A stretch of DNA of 6,750 nt. Source: an uncultured Collinsella sp. GTDB taxonomy: Bacteria > Actinomycetota > Coriobacteriia > Coriobacteriales > Coriobacteriaceae. Numbering within the stretch: position 1 is the first letter of the stretch; every line of letters begins with the position of its first letter. Shown here piece after piece: positions 1 through 6,558 of the stretch. A program made the position numbers and the translations under genes. Below the pieces are notes generated by a model, which saw only the letters and a program-made list of their open reading frames with translations, made no database searches and was not told the DNA's origin. Where the stretch lies: the NCBI GenBank assembly GCA_902495985.1, contig CABUZF010000063.1:1-6750 (forward strand). The letters are read 5' to 3'.

Positions 1-1844
1 CCCGAGAGCACACCCGCCACGGACTTGGTCTCCTTGGGCAGGCTGGCATTCTCGCGACCGTGGAACAGGCTGCCGACCTCGTACAGGTGCACATTGGGCG
101 TACCGTGCGCCTCGTTGTAGGCCACGGACTGCAGCAGGCCCGGCAACAGCGAACGACGCATCTCGGTCTGCTCGGCTACCAGCGGGTTCATGAGCACCAC
201 GGGGCAACCGCGACCCTCGGTGGACATACCGATCTTCTCCAGGTCGCCCGGGGCGGCAAAGCCGAAAGTCGTGGTCTCGTTGAGGCCGCAGGCGCGCAGG
301 ATCTCGCCGACCTTACGGGTGAGCTTCTGCTCGCGGGTCAGGCCGCCGATGTGGTTCTTGGCAGCCGGAATGGTCGCCGTCACGCGGCCCATGCCCCACA
401 GGCGCAGGACCTCCTCGATCAGGTCGATCTCACGCGGCAGGTCGGGACGGAAGCTCGGCGGGGTGACCATGAAGTCCTCGCCGTCGCGCTCGACGGTGCA
501 GCCCAGACGGGTGAGCGAACGCTCGATAAAGTCGGGCTCGATGTCGGCACCGCAGATGGCATGCACGCGGGCCAGGCGCAGCTTGATGCTGTCGATAGTC
601 TTGGGCGCAGGGAAAACGTCGACATAGCCGGGAGCAACCTCGCCGCCGGCGATCTCCTCGATGAGCGCGCAGGTAACGTTGGCGACGTCCACGCAGCCGG
701 TCTCGTCAACCTGGCGCTCAAAGCGAATGGAGGCGTCGGAGATCAGCGACAGGTCGCGGCTGGTGTGCGAGGTGCGACCGGCGTTGAAGCAGGCGCTCTC
801 GACCATCACGTCGACGGTGTCGTCCTCGATCTCGGAATCCATGCCGCCCATAACGCCGGCCAGAGCCACGGGACGCTCGCCGTCGGTGATGAGGCCCATG
901 CCGGCGTCGAGCGTGCGCTCCTCGCCGTCGAGGGTCGTAAACTTCTCGTCCTGTTGGGCGGCGCGAACCACCACGCGACGATGGCCATCGCGCTCGGCAA
1001 AAGTGTCCAAGTCAAAGGCGTGCAGCGGCTGACCGGTGAGCATCATCACGTAGTTGGTGATGTCGACGATGTTGTTGTGCGGGCGCACGCCCAGGGCGTT
1101 GAGACGCTTGACCATCCAGTCGGGAGACGGGCCGACCTTCACGTTGCGCACGATGCGGGCGACATAGCGGTCGCACAGGCCCTCGTCGGCAATCTCGACC
1201 GAAAGCTCGTCGTCGGTCGCGCGGCCGGTCTCGGCCTTGATGGCAGGCAGCTCAACGTGGAAATCGCGATCGAAGATGGCGCCGGTCTCGCGGGCCATGC
1301 CGATCATGGACAGGCAGTCGGGACGGTTGGGCGTGATCTCGCAGTCAAGCACGGTATCGCTCGAGCCCACGTACTCGGCAAACGGCATGCCGCAGGGCGT
1401 ATCCTCGGGCAGGATCATGATGCCGGAGTGGTCGCCGCCCAGGCCGAGCTCGCGCGCGGAGCAGTTCATGCCCATGGACACGACGCCGCGAAGCTTGCTC
1501 TTCTTGATCTTGACGTCGCCGGGCAGGACAGCGCCAATCATGGCCGTGACGATGTGGTCGCCGGCCTCGAAGTTCTGCGCGCCGCAGACGATCTGCAGCG
1601 GAGCGGGGTTGCCGTCGGCGTCGAGATTCTTGTCGCCCACGTCGACCGAGCACACATACATGTGGTCGCTATCGGGGTGTGGGGTCTTGGTGAGCACCTT
1701 GGCAGTCACCACGTGGTCGAAGGACTCGCCCACGGTGTCGATCGCCTCGACCTCGGTGCCGGTACGGATATATTCGTCCGAAAGGGTCTTGGAATCCTCC
1801 GGAATATCGATCATGGTCTTGAGCCAGTCGTAAGAAACGCGCAT
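1..1844 (-). CDS. pheT: Phenylalanine--tRNA ligase beta subunit, C-terminus cut by window edge
   Basis: Encodes the beta subunit of the cytosolic (alpha-beta)2 phenylalanyl-tRNA synthetase, which charges tRNA-Phe. The frame stays open for 614 codons from the ATG at 1844-1842 to the left edge; the family is usually about 800 residues, so roughly 190 residues, including the C-terminal anticodon-binding (FDX-ACB) domain, lie outside. Visible in order: N-terminal MRVSYDWLK; EMAP/OB-fold tRNA-binding domain (about 42-155, with HPDSDHMYVC); B3/B4 editing domain (about 215-395, with GVMGGMDSEI at 330-339 and SIRFERQVD at 372-380); B5 domain (about 418-487, with FRPDLPREIDLIEEVLRLWG at 465-484); then the synthetase-like core (NPLVAEQTEMRRSLLPGLLQ, about 553-572). 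The start is supported by AAAGGAGA at 1860-1853, eight bases upstream. It follows pheS after 63 bases in the same direction, so the two are almost certainly co-transcribed under the T-box. A small CGGCT-TTG-AGCCG hairpin (1869-1881) lies in the gap. No frameshift was seen. Confidence 0.97.
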   Translation of the reverse strand, partial: MRVSYDWLKTMIDIPEDSKTLSDEYIRTGTEVEAIDTVGESFDHVVTAKVLTKTPHPDSDHMYVCSVDVGDKNLDADGNPAPLQIVCGAQNFEAGDHIVTAMIGAVLPGDVKIKKSKLRGVVSMGMNCSARELGLGGDHSGIMILPEDTPCGMPFAEYVGSSDTVLDCEITPNRPDCLSMIGMARETGAIFDRDFHVELPAIKAETGRATDDELSVEIADEGLCDRYVARIVRNVKVGPSPDWMVKRLNALGVRPHNNIVDITNYVMMLTGQPLHAFDLDTFAERDGHRRVVVRAAQQDEKFTTLDGEERTLDAGMGLITDGERPVALAGVMGGMDSEIEDDTVDVMVESACFNAGRTSHTSRDLSLISDASIRFERQVDETGCVDVANVTCALIEEIAGGEVAPGYVDVFPAPKTIDSIKLRLARVHAICGADIEPDFIERSLTRLGCTVERDGEDFMVTPPSFRPDLPREIDLIEEVLRLWGMGRVTATIPAAKNHIGGLTREQKLTRKVGEILRACGLNETTTFGFAAPGDLEKIGMSTEGRGCPVVLMNPLVAEQTEMRRSLLPGLLQSVAYNEAHGTPNVHLYEVGSLFHGRENASLPKETKSVAGVLS

Positions 1845-1907
1845 ATAACTGGTCTCCTTTCATAAATGCGGCTTTGAGCCGGAAACTGCAACTAAGAAGA
1901 AAGCGTT

Positions 1908-2984
1908 CTAGAACTGGTTCAAGAAGCGCATATCGCCCGTCATCAACGTACGCAGGTCCGGCAGGTCGTAGCGCAGGGCCGCGACGCGCTCGGCGCCAAT
2001 GCCAAAGGCGAAGCCGGTGTACTTCTCGGGGTCGATACCACAGTTGATCAGGACGTTGGGGTCGACCATGCCACAGCCCAGGATCTCAATCCAGCCGCTG
2101 TGCTTGCAGAAGTTGCAGCCCTTGCCGCCGCAGACGTGGCAGCTCACGTCCACCTCGCAGCTCGGCTCGGTGAAGGGGAAGAAGTGCGGGCGGTAGCGCG
2201 TCTTGCGATCCTCGCCAAACATGCACTTAACAAAGTAGTCGAGCGTGCCCTTAAGGTCGCCAAAGGTGATGCCCTCGTCGACGACCAGGCCCTCGATCTG
2301 GTTGAACTGCGGCAGGTGGCAGGCGTCGGCCGTGTCGGGACGATAGACGGTGCCCGGGCAGATCATGTAGATGGGCGGCTTTTGCGACTCCATGGTGTGG
2401 ATCTGCACGCCCGAGGTCTGGGTGCGCAGCAGTACGTCGGACTCGCCATGGGCATGCGCCTCGGGGTGCGCGACGCTGCCGGGGTTGTTGTCGACCACGT
2501 AGAAGGTATCGCGGGCCGAGCGGCTCGGGTGATCCATGGGGGCGTTGAGCGCGGTGAAGTTGTAGTAGGAGGTGTCGACCATGGGGCCGGACTCAACGGT
2601 GTAGCCGATACCGCAGAAGATGTCCTCGGCCTCCTCGATGATCTGCTTGATCAGGTGCTGGTGACCGATCTGCGGACGGATGCCCGGCAGCGTGATGTCG
2701 ACGGCCTCGTGCTCGAGTGCGTGCTTGAGAGCGGCGGCCTTCATCTCGGTGGTGCGCTCGTCGAGCATGCCCTCGATCAGCTGGCGCATCTCGTTGGCGC
2801 GCTTGCCCATCACGGGACGATCCTCGGGGGCGAGCTTGCCCATCATGCGCATCAGGCCGGTGATGCGGCCCTTGCGGCCGAGCAGCTCAACGCGCGCGGC
2901 CTCGAGCTTTGCGGCGTCGTCGGCGCCTGCGACGAGCTCCTTGGCCTCTTCCTCGAGTTTGACCAGATCATCAATCAGACTCAT
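1908..2984 (-). CDS. pheS: Phenylalanine--tRNA ligase alpha subunit
   Basis: Encodes the catalytic alpha subunit of phenylalanyl-tRNA synthetase, a class II synthetase, 358 residues (E. coli 327; Firmicute forms about 344). Residues 1-95 form the charged, helical N-terminal arm that contacts tRNA. Class II features follow: a motif 1 region around GHQHLIKQIIEE (107-118), LLRTQTSGVQIHTM (185-198), a motif 2 region VYRPDTADACHLPQFNQIEGL (213-233), FFPFTEPSCEVDV (268-280), and motif 3 GFAFGIGAERVAALRYDLPD (324-343). A four-cysteine cluster, CHVCGGKGCNFC (282-293), matches the CxxC..CxxC insert of Gram-positive PheS proteins and may bind zinc. Residues about 165-182 form an extra His/Asp/Glu-rich stretch before LLRTQTS. 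I chose the ATG at 2984-2982 because the mature family N-terminus fits it and AAAGGGA precedes it; the upstream in-frame ATG at 3095 would translate through the leader terminator. It is the first gene of the operon with pheT, controlled by the T-box. Confidence 0.97.
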   Translation of the reverse strand: MSLIDDLVKLEEEAKELVAGADDAAKLEAARVELLGRKGRITGLMRMMGKLAPEDRPVMGKRANEMRQLIEGMLDERTTEMKAAALKHALEHEAVDITLPGIRPQIGHQHLIKQIIEEAEDIFCGIGYTVESGPMVDTSYYNFTALNAPMDHPSRSARDTFYVVDNNPGSVAHPEAHAHGESDVLLRTQTSGVQIHTMESQKPPIYMICPGTVYRPDTADACHLPQFNQIEGLVVDEGITFGDLKGTLDYFVKCMFGEDRKTRYRPHFFPFTEPSCEVDVSCHVCGGKGCNFCKHSGWIEILGCGMVDPNVLINCGIDPEKYTGFAFGIGAERVAALRYDLPDLRTLMTGDMRFLNQF

Positions 2985-3070
2985 GTCTTCCCTTTCGTCT
3001 CTCGCGCTCCCCGCTTGCCGAGGCGGCTGCCGCCGTCTGACGTTGCGAAAGCGCGGCCCGGTTCGGTAAC

Positions 3071-3110
3071 AAAAACCGCCCTCGGGCATGTGCATTGCCC
3101 AAGGACGGTT
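3071..3110 (-). terminator. Intrinsic terminator of the pheS T-box leader
   Basis: A perfect 15-bp stem (two G-U pairs) is formed by AACCGTCCTTGGGCA (3110-3096) and TGCCCGAGGGCGGTT (3088-3074), with a 7-base loop (3095-3089). The 3' arm ends in T residues that continue into a short T run (3075-3071 reads TTTTT). It is the off-state structure, formed when tRNA-Phe is charged. Its 5' arm is shared with the antiterminator. It lies about 87 bases upstream of the pheS start codon. Confidence 0.92.
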
Positions 3111-3115
3111 GAATT

Positions 3116-3130
3116 CCGCGGTACCACCTT
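3116..3130 (-). promoter_or_regulatory. T-box core / antiterminator sequence
   Basis: AAGGTGGTACCGCGG closely matches the family consensus AGGGUGGNACCGCG. The TGGT bulge is complementary to the ACCA 3' end of an uncharged tRNA with A at position 73, as in tRNA-Phe. The flanking CAAGG pairs with CCTTG at 3104-3100 to form the antiterminator. Confidence 0.95.
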
Positions 3131-3256
3131 GTTTGACCCGGCGGATGTCTGGCCCGCCGCGCCCACTCTTTGCCCCTTGTCGCGAGGCTCACGGCTTCCC
3201 TACTGGGGACATCGCCGCCACTGGCCGCGCGCCCGTTGAGGTCGCTGCTCGGGAGT

Positions 3257-3259
3257 GAA
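3257..3259 (-). promoter_or_regulatory. T-box specifier codon UUC (Phe)
   Basis: On the minus strand the triplet TTC sits in the context GCG-TTC-ACTCCCGAGC, just 3' of the apical part of Stem I. This matches the usual position of the specifier, which is followed by an A and a pyrimidine-rich GAG segment. UUC pairs with the GAA anticodon of tRNA-Phe, matching the genes downstream. The assignment is by position and context, without computed folding. Confidence 0.85.
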
Positions 3260-3361
3260 CGCTTGGCCCTTGCCGCCGCAGGAAGGCTTGCAGCCCATGA
3301 CCTTCCCTCTCTTGCCGGCGACGCGGCGGGCAAAACCCTCTCCGTCAACGCATTGGGCTAC

Positions 3362-3370
3362 AGGATACCA
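3362..3370 (-). promoter_or_regulatory. Candidate extended -10 promoter for the pheST leader
   Basis: On the minus strand TGGTATCCT has the TGn extension followed by TATCCT, a plausible -10 box (4 of 6 to TATAAT). It lies about 15 bases upstream of the start of Stem I, which puts transcription initiation near 3355. The expected -35 position (about 3390-3385, GGCGAT) does not resemble TTGACA, so the call relies on the extended -10 and on location. Confidence 0.4.
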
Positions 3371-3477
3371 CATTGTTTGGTTGTATCGCCGCGTTCCGTT
3401 TTGTTCATGCTGGGTACAAGGCAGGTAGCTGTGCAAACTGGCCGTGCGCCCATCCGTGGCGTTCGGCTCGCGAGATC

Positions 3478-3482
3478 AAGGA
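3478..3482 (+). promoter_or_regulatory. Ribosome binding site deciding the M32 peptidase start
   Basis: AAGGA lies six bases before the ATG at 3489. The frame also contains an earlier ATG at 3444, but no comparable purine-rich site precedes that one, so this site favours the 524-residue product. No convincing -35/-10 pair for this gene was found in the roughly 120 bases of the divergent intergenic region (3371-3477); TTGTTC at 3401-3406 is a weak candidate only. Confidence 0.75.
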
Positions 3483-3488
3483 TATGGT

Positions 3489-5063
3489 ATGGGAGAGAAG
3501 CACGATAAGAAGGCCAAGCCCGCAGCGGGCAAGACGCCCAAAGGCATGAAGGTCGATAAGGCCGTCAAAAAATTCCGCAAGCTCGAGGGCAAGCTGTGGA
3601 CCCGCGAGTACCTGCTCAAGATTGCCGAGTTTGACGGCGCGACCATTGCCCCCGCCAACGGCGCCGCAGCGCGCGCCGACGCCATGGGCACCCTTGCCGG
3701 CGAGCACCATAAGCTCCTGACCAGCGAAAAGTCTGTCGAACTTGTGCGCTCGCTAGCACGCGAGACCGTCGCCGGCGGCAAGATCGACGACCCGCAGCTG
3801 CTCGACGAGATCCGCGTGCTCGGCCGCGACCAGCGCGAAGCGAGCGTCATTCCCACCGAGGAGGCCGAGGCCTGGACCAGGCTCACCTGCGAGGCCGACG
3901 CCGTGTGGCACAAGGCCAAGACGGCCAATGACTGGGCGAGCTTTGAGCCCTATGTGGATAGAATCGTCGGCCAGCTTAAGCATCAGGCCGAGCTCATGGA
4001 CCCCAAGCGCGACCCATACGACGTTTGGCTCGACCAGTACGAGCGCGGCCTTTCCGCCAAGAGCTTCGATGCGTTTTGCGATGAGGTCAAGGCGACGGTC
4101 GTGCCGCTCGTGCACGCCATCGGCGAGCGCGGCCAGCAGCCCGCTGCCGACTTTTTGCACGCCCGCGTGCCCGAGGCCGCCCAGCGCGCCATGAGCTTCG
4201 ACCTTATGAAGCTCGTCGGCCTTAACCTGGACGACACCACGCTTGCCTTTACCGAGCACCCGTTTAGCGAGGGCTTTGCCGTGGGCGACGCGCGCATCGC
4301 GACGCACATCTACGAGGACGACTGCATCTCCAACGTCTACAGCATCATCCACGAGGCGGGACACGCCATGTACGAGCTGGGCGTCAATCCTGCCTATGCG
4401 CGCACCTGTCTGGAGGGCGGCACCTCCATGGGCATCCACGAGAGCCAGAGCCGCTTTTTCGAGAACACCGTGGGTCGCAGCCGCGCCTTTATGGGCCCGC
4501 TGCTCGAGGTACTGCGCCGCCACGCGCCCGAGGTCTATGGCAGCGTGGACGAGGATACGCTCTACCACGCCGTGAATATCGCACAGCCGTCGCTGATCCG
4601 CACCGAGGCGGACGAGCTCACCTATCCGCTGCACGTTATGGTGCGCTACGAGATTGAGCGCATGCTGTTTGCCGGCGAGGCCACGGCCAAGGACATCCCC
4701 GCGCTTTGGAATCGCTTTATGGACGAGTACCTGGGCATTCCCGTTCCCGACGACACGCACGGCTGCCTGCAGGATACGCACTGGAGCGGTGGCTCGTTTG
4801 GCTACTTCCCCACCTATGCGCTGGGCAGCGCCTACGACGCCATGTTTGTGCCGGCCATGTGCCGCGACGGCGTCGACCTTACCGATGCCTGCGCGAGCGG
4901 TGATCTGGCGCCCGTCCGCGCCTGGCTGGGCGAGCACATTTGGCAGTGGGGCCGCGCCAAAGACGCGCCGGAGCTCATCAAGGGCGCCTGCGGCATGGCA
5001 TTCGATGCTCGTTACTACTGCAGCTACCTGCAGGACAAGTTCACCACGCTCTACGAGCTGTAA
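3489..5063 (+). CDS. M32 family metallocarboxypeptidase (carboxypeptidase Taq type)
   Basis: A cytosolic zinc carboxypeptidase of MEROPS family M32, which removes C-terminal residues from peptides; 524 residues (Taq enzyme about 511), with no signal peptide or membrane segment. The zinc site is intact: HEAGH at 288-292 gives two His ligands and the catalytic Glu289, and HESQSRFFEN begins at 317, placing the third ligand Glu318 thirty residues after His288 as in characterised members. Other family landmarks are TEHPFSEGFAVGDARIAT (255-272), IRTEADELTYPLHVMVRYE (370 onward), DTHWSGGSFGYFPTYALG (429 onward) and a C-terminal SYLQDKFTTLYEL. Two oddities occur at the N-terminus: a lysine-rich extension (11 Lys in the first 31 residues), and FDGATIAP (48-55) where the family usually has a WDxxT motif. 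The start at 3489 is set by AAGGA six bases upstream. It is transcribed divergently from the pheST leader and convergently with glmM, probably as a single gene. The family is certain; the physiological substrate is unknown. Confidence 0.95.
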   Translation: MGEKHDKKAKPAAGKTPKGMKVDKAVKKFRKLEGKLWTREYLLKIAEFDGATIAPANGAAARADAMGTLAGEHHKLLTSEKSVELVRSLARETVAGGKIDDPQLLDEIRVLGRDQREASVIPTEEAEAWTRLTCEADAVWHKAKTANDWASFEPYVDRIVGQLKHQAELMDPKRDPYDVWLDQYERGLSAKSFDAFCDEVKATVVPLVHAIGERGQQPAADFLHARVPEAAQRAMSFDLMKLVGLNLDDTTLAFTEHPFSEGFAVGDARIATHIYEDDCISNVYSIIHEAGHAMYELGVNPAYARTCLEGGTSMGIHESQSRFFENTVGRSRAFMGPLLEVLRRHAPEVYGSVDEDTLYHAVNIAQPSLIRTEADELTYPLHVMVRYEIERMLFAGEATAKDIPALWNRFMDEYLGIPVPDDTHGCLQDTHWSGGSFGYFPTYALGSAYDAMFVPAMCRDGVDLTDACASGDLAPVRAWLGEHIWQWGRAKDAPELIKGACGMAFDARYYCSYLQDKFTTLYEL

Positions 5064-5203
5064 GGCATAACCGACACGCCAACGCAAGGGGGGGGGACGC
5101 CGCGGAACCAATCCGCAGCACCCCCCCCTTCCACCTAGTCGTTTAAGAACGTCCCCAATGACTACAGCGTCGAGCAGTTACGCGGTTTGGTAAAACCGCG
5201 TAA
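5064..5203. other. Convergent intergenic region with three consecutive hairpins
   Basis: This 140-base gap between the M32 peptidase and glmM holds three inverted repeats in a row. (1) AAGGGGGGGG (5086-5095) pairs with CCCCCCCCTT (5121-5130), with an inner GCGGA-ACCAA-TCCGC stem (5102-5116). (2) TAGTCGTT (5136-5143) pairs with AATGACTA (5157-5164) with one G-U pair. (3) AGTTACGCGGTTT (5176-5188) pairs with AAACCGCGTAACT (5193-5205). None is followed by a U tract on either strand, so they are not classical intrinsic terminators, although they could still help end convergent transcription. A REP-like or otherwise mobile palindromic repeat is another possibility. No coding sequence is evident. 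Confidence 0.7.
5086..5130. repeat. G-tract / C-tract inverted repeat
   Basis: Nine consecutive G (5088-5096) face eight consecutive C (5121-5128). With the flanking AA and TT they form a 10-bp stem enclosing a second short stem, GCGGA/TCCGC with loop ACCAA. The stem is very stable by composition but has no poly-T tail on the plus strand (followed by CCACC) or the minus strand. It starts 22 bases after the stop codon of the M32 peptidase gene, so a 3'-end role for that transcript is plausible. Confidence 0.75.
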
Positions 5204-5205
5204 CT
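5176..5205. repeat. 13-bp perfect inverted repeat overlapping the glmM stop codon
   Basis: AGTTACGCGGTTT (5176-5188) and AAACCGCGTAACT (5193-5205) form a perfect 13-bp stem with loop GGTA. The glmM TAG stop (5206-5204) overlaps the outer end of the stem. No U tract follows on either strand. It may mark the 3' end of the glmM transcript or be one half of the larger repeated element described for this gap. Confidence 0.8.
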
Positions 5206-6535
5206 AAAGAGCCTCCAGAGCACTTGCGATGCGCTTCATGGCGGCATCGGCGGATGCTTGGTCGGGCGCCTCGGCCAGCACGCGGATAACCGACTCGGTT
5301 CCGCTCTTGCGCACGAGCACGCGGCCCTCGCCCGCCAGCGCGGCCTCGGCCTCGGCGATCGCGTTCTGCACGCCCATGTTCTCGAGCGCGGCATCTTTGT
5401 CGGCCACGCGCACGGCAACCTGCGCTTGCGGCAGCAGCTTGCACGGAGCCGTGAGCTGCGAGAGCGTCTCGCGCTCGGCGCGAATCACTTCCATCACGCG
5501 CAGCGAGGTCATAATGCCGTCGCCCGTGCGCTCGATATCGCCAAAGATCGTATGGCCCGTCTGCTCGCCGCCCAGGCTGAAGCCGCCCTCGCGCATCTTG
5601 GCATACACGTGACGGTCGCCCACGCCGCTGGTCACGGCTCTCAGACCGGCAAGCTCCAGCGACTTGACCAGGCCAAAGTTGCTGGCAATCGTCGGAACCA
5701 CGGTACCGCCCGAGAGTCGCCCGTGCTTGTTCAGGTACACGCCGCACACGTACAGGATCTGGTCACCGTCGACCACGCGACCGCGCTCATCCACGGCCAA
5801 GCAGCGGTCGGCATCGCCATCGTAGGCAAAGCCCACGTCCAGGCCCTGCTCCACCACGTGGCGCTGTAGGCGCTCCATATGCGTGGAGCCACAGTCCACA
5901 TTGATGTTAAATCCGTCGGGCGCGGCGTTGATCACGCGCACGTCGGCGCCCAGCGCGTCGAACACCGGCTTGGCCACCGAGGACGCCGAACCGTTGGCGC
6001 AGTCGATGCCGATCTTGACGCCCTGCAGCGAAAAGTTCGCGCTCGCGATGAGCGAGGCAATATAGCGGTTGCGGCCCTGCATATAGTCCACCGTGGCACC
6101 GATCTGGTTGCCCGTGGCCAGCGGAACTTCGCTCTTGCCATCGATGTAATCCTCGATGAGCTCGAGCACGTCCTCGTCCATCTTAAAGCCGTCGCTGTTG
6201 ACGAGCTTAATGCCGTTATCGCAAAACGGGTTGTGGCTCGCGCTGATCATGATGCCGCAATCGAAGCAGCCCTCCACGGTCTGGTGCGCCACACCCGGCG
6301 TCGGGATCACGTGCAGCATATAGGCGTCCGCGCCGCTCGCGACCAGGCCGCTCACCAGCGCTGCCTCGAACATATAGCTCGAGCGACGCGTGTCCTTGCC
6401 CACGATCACGCGTGCCTTGCGCTCGCGGTTGGCACCGTAATACCAACCCACAAAACGGCCGATCTTGTACGCATGCTCTACGGTCAGTCCAACGTTGGCC
6501 TCGCCGCGAAATCCGTCGGTGCCAAAGTACTTCAT
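5204..6535 (-). CDS. glmM: Phosphoglucosamine mutase
   Basis: Interconverts glucosamine-6-phosphate and glucosamine-1-phosphate, the step leading to UDP-GlcNAc for peptidoglycan and other glycans; cytosolic. The 443-residue product matches the usual 445-450 of GlmM and has the four alpha-D-phosphohexomutase landmarks: the N-terminal FGTDGFRG (4-11) typical of GlmM; the active-site loop ISASHNP (97-103) with phosphoserine Ser100; the metal-binding loop DGDADR (239-244); the sugar-binding loop GEQTGH (323-328); and the C-terminal phosphate-binding RKSGTESVIRV (409-419). The SGT-type phosphate loop and GEQTGH favour GlmM over phosphomannomutase/phosphoglucomutase. The ATG at 6535-6533 is preceded by GAGGA (6546-6542) at six bases. 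Its neighbours are a transporter fragment 81 bases upstream on the same strand and a convergent peptidase, so no cell-wall operon is visible. The stop codon lies in a 13-bp hairpin. Confidence 0.97.
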   Translation of the reverse strand: MKYFGTDGFRGEANVGLTVEHAYKIGRFVGWYYGANRERKARVIVGKDTRRSSYMFEAALVSGLVASGADAYMLHVIPTPGVAHQTVEGCFDCGIMISASHNPFCDNGIKLVNSDGFKMDEDVLELIEDYIDGKSEVPLATGNQIGATVDYMQGRNRYIASLIASANFSLQGVKIGIDCANGSASSVAKPVFDALGADVRVINAAPDGFNINVDCGSTHMERLQRHVVEQGLDVGFAYDGDADRCLAVDERGRVVDGDQILYVCGVYLNKHGRLSGGTVVPTIASNFGLVKSLELAGLRAVTSGVGDRHVYAKMREGGFSLGGEQTGHTIFGDIERTGDGIMTSLRVMEVIRAERETLSQLTAPCKLLPQAQVAVRVADKDAALENMGVQNAIAEAEAALAGEGRVLVRKSGTESVIRVLAEAPDQASADAAMKRIASALEAL

Positions 6536-6558
6536 AAGAGATCCTCTCTATAGACAAA

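Larger units (their letters stand above)
3071..3350 (-). promoter_or_regulatory. T-box riboswitch (tRNA-Phe sensing) leader of pheST
   Basis: The leader senses uncharged tRNA-Phe and, when that is bound, lets transcription continue into pheS-pheT. Read on the minus strand: a Stem I with the AGAGAG motif and an apical hairpin GGAAGG...CCTTCC enclosing GGGCTGCAAG (about 3311-3279); the specifier region GCGTTCACTCCCGAGC (3262-3247) with TTC at 3259-3257, the Phe codon read by a GAA anticodon; CCAGTAGGGAAG near 3206-3195, resembling the conserved AGTAGG element; the T-box sequence AAGGTGGTACCGCGG (3130-3116); and the terminator (3110-3071). The bulge TGGT would pair with the ACCA end of tRNA-Phe (discriminator A). 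CAAGG (3131-3127) can pair with CCTTG (3104-3100) to form the antiterminator, which uses the 5' arm of the terminator, so the two structures exclude each other. The 5' boundary is approximate. Identification rests on conserved T-box features and on its position upstream of pheS. Confidence 0.95.

Noticed and set aside
60..1865. 601-codon open frame on the plus strand opposite pheT
   Set aside because: It is exactly antisense to a clearly recognisable pheT. Long antisense frames are expected in GC-rich genes, and its protein shows low-complexity Ala/Gly/His/Val/Asp composition with no family motif.
2295..2306. PheS Asn228 (QFNQIEG) where E. coli has His (FHQ) as a possible lost active-site residue
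   Set aside because: Other Gram-positive PheS proteins also vary at this position within FxQIEGL, and the rest of motifs 2 and 3 is intact, so loss of activity is not suggested.
2985..3095. Earlier in-frame ATG at 3095 giving a 37-residue PheS extension
   Set aside because: The start would lie in the loop of the T-box terminator, and the extension is arginine/proline-rich and unlike PheS. The ATG at 2984 fits the family and has its own ribosome binding site.
2100..3239. 379-codon open frame on the plus strand opposite pheS and the T-box leader
   Set aside because: It runs antisense through pheS and through the T-box terminator and core, with no ribosome binding site or recognisable domain; a compositional shadow.
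3444..3488. Earlier in-frame ATG giving a 15-residue N-terminal extension to the M32 peptidase
   Set aside because: No Shine-Dalgarno precedes 3444, whereas AAGGA is ideally spaced before 3489, and the extra residues are not like M32 N-termini.
3753..5111. 452-codon open frame on the minus strand opposite the M32 peptidase
   Set aside because: The plus-strand product has all M32 motifs; the antisense frame is Ala/Val/Gly/His-rich without family resemblance.
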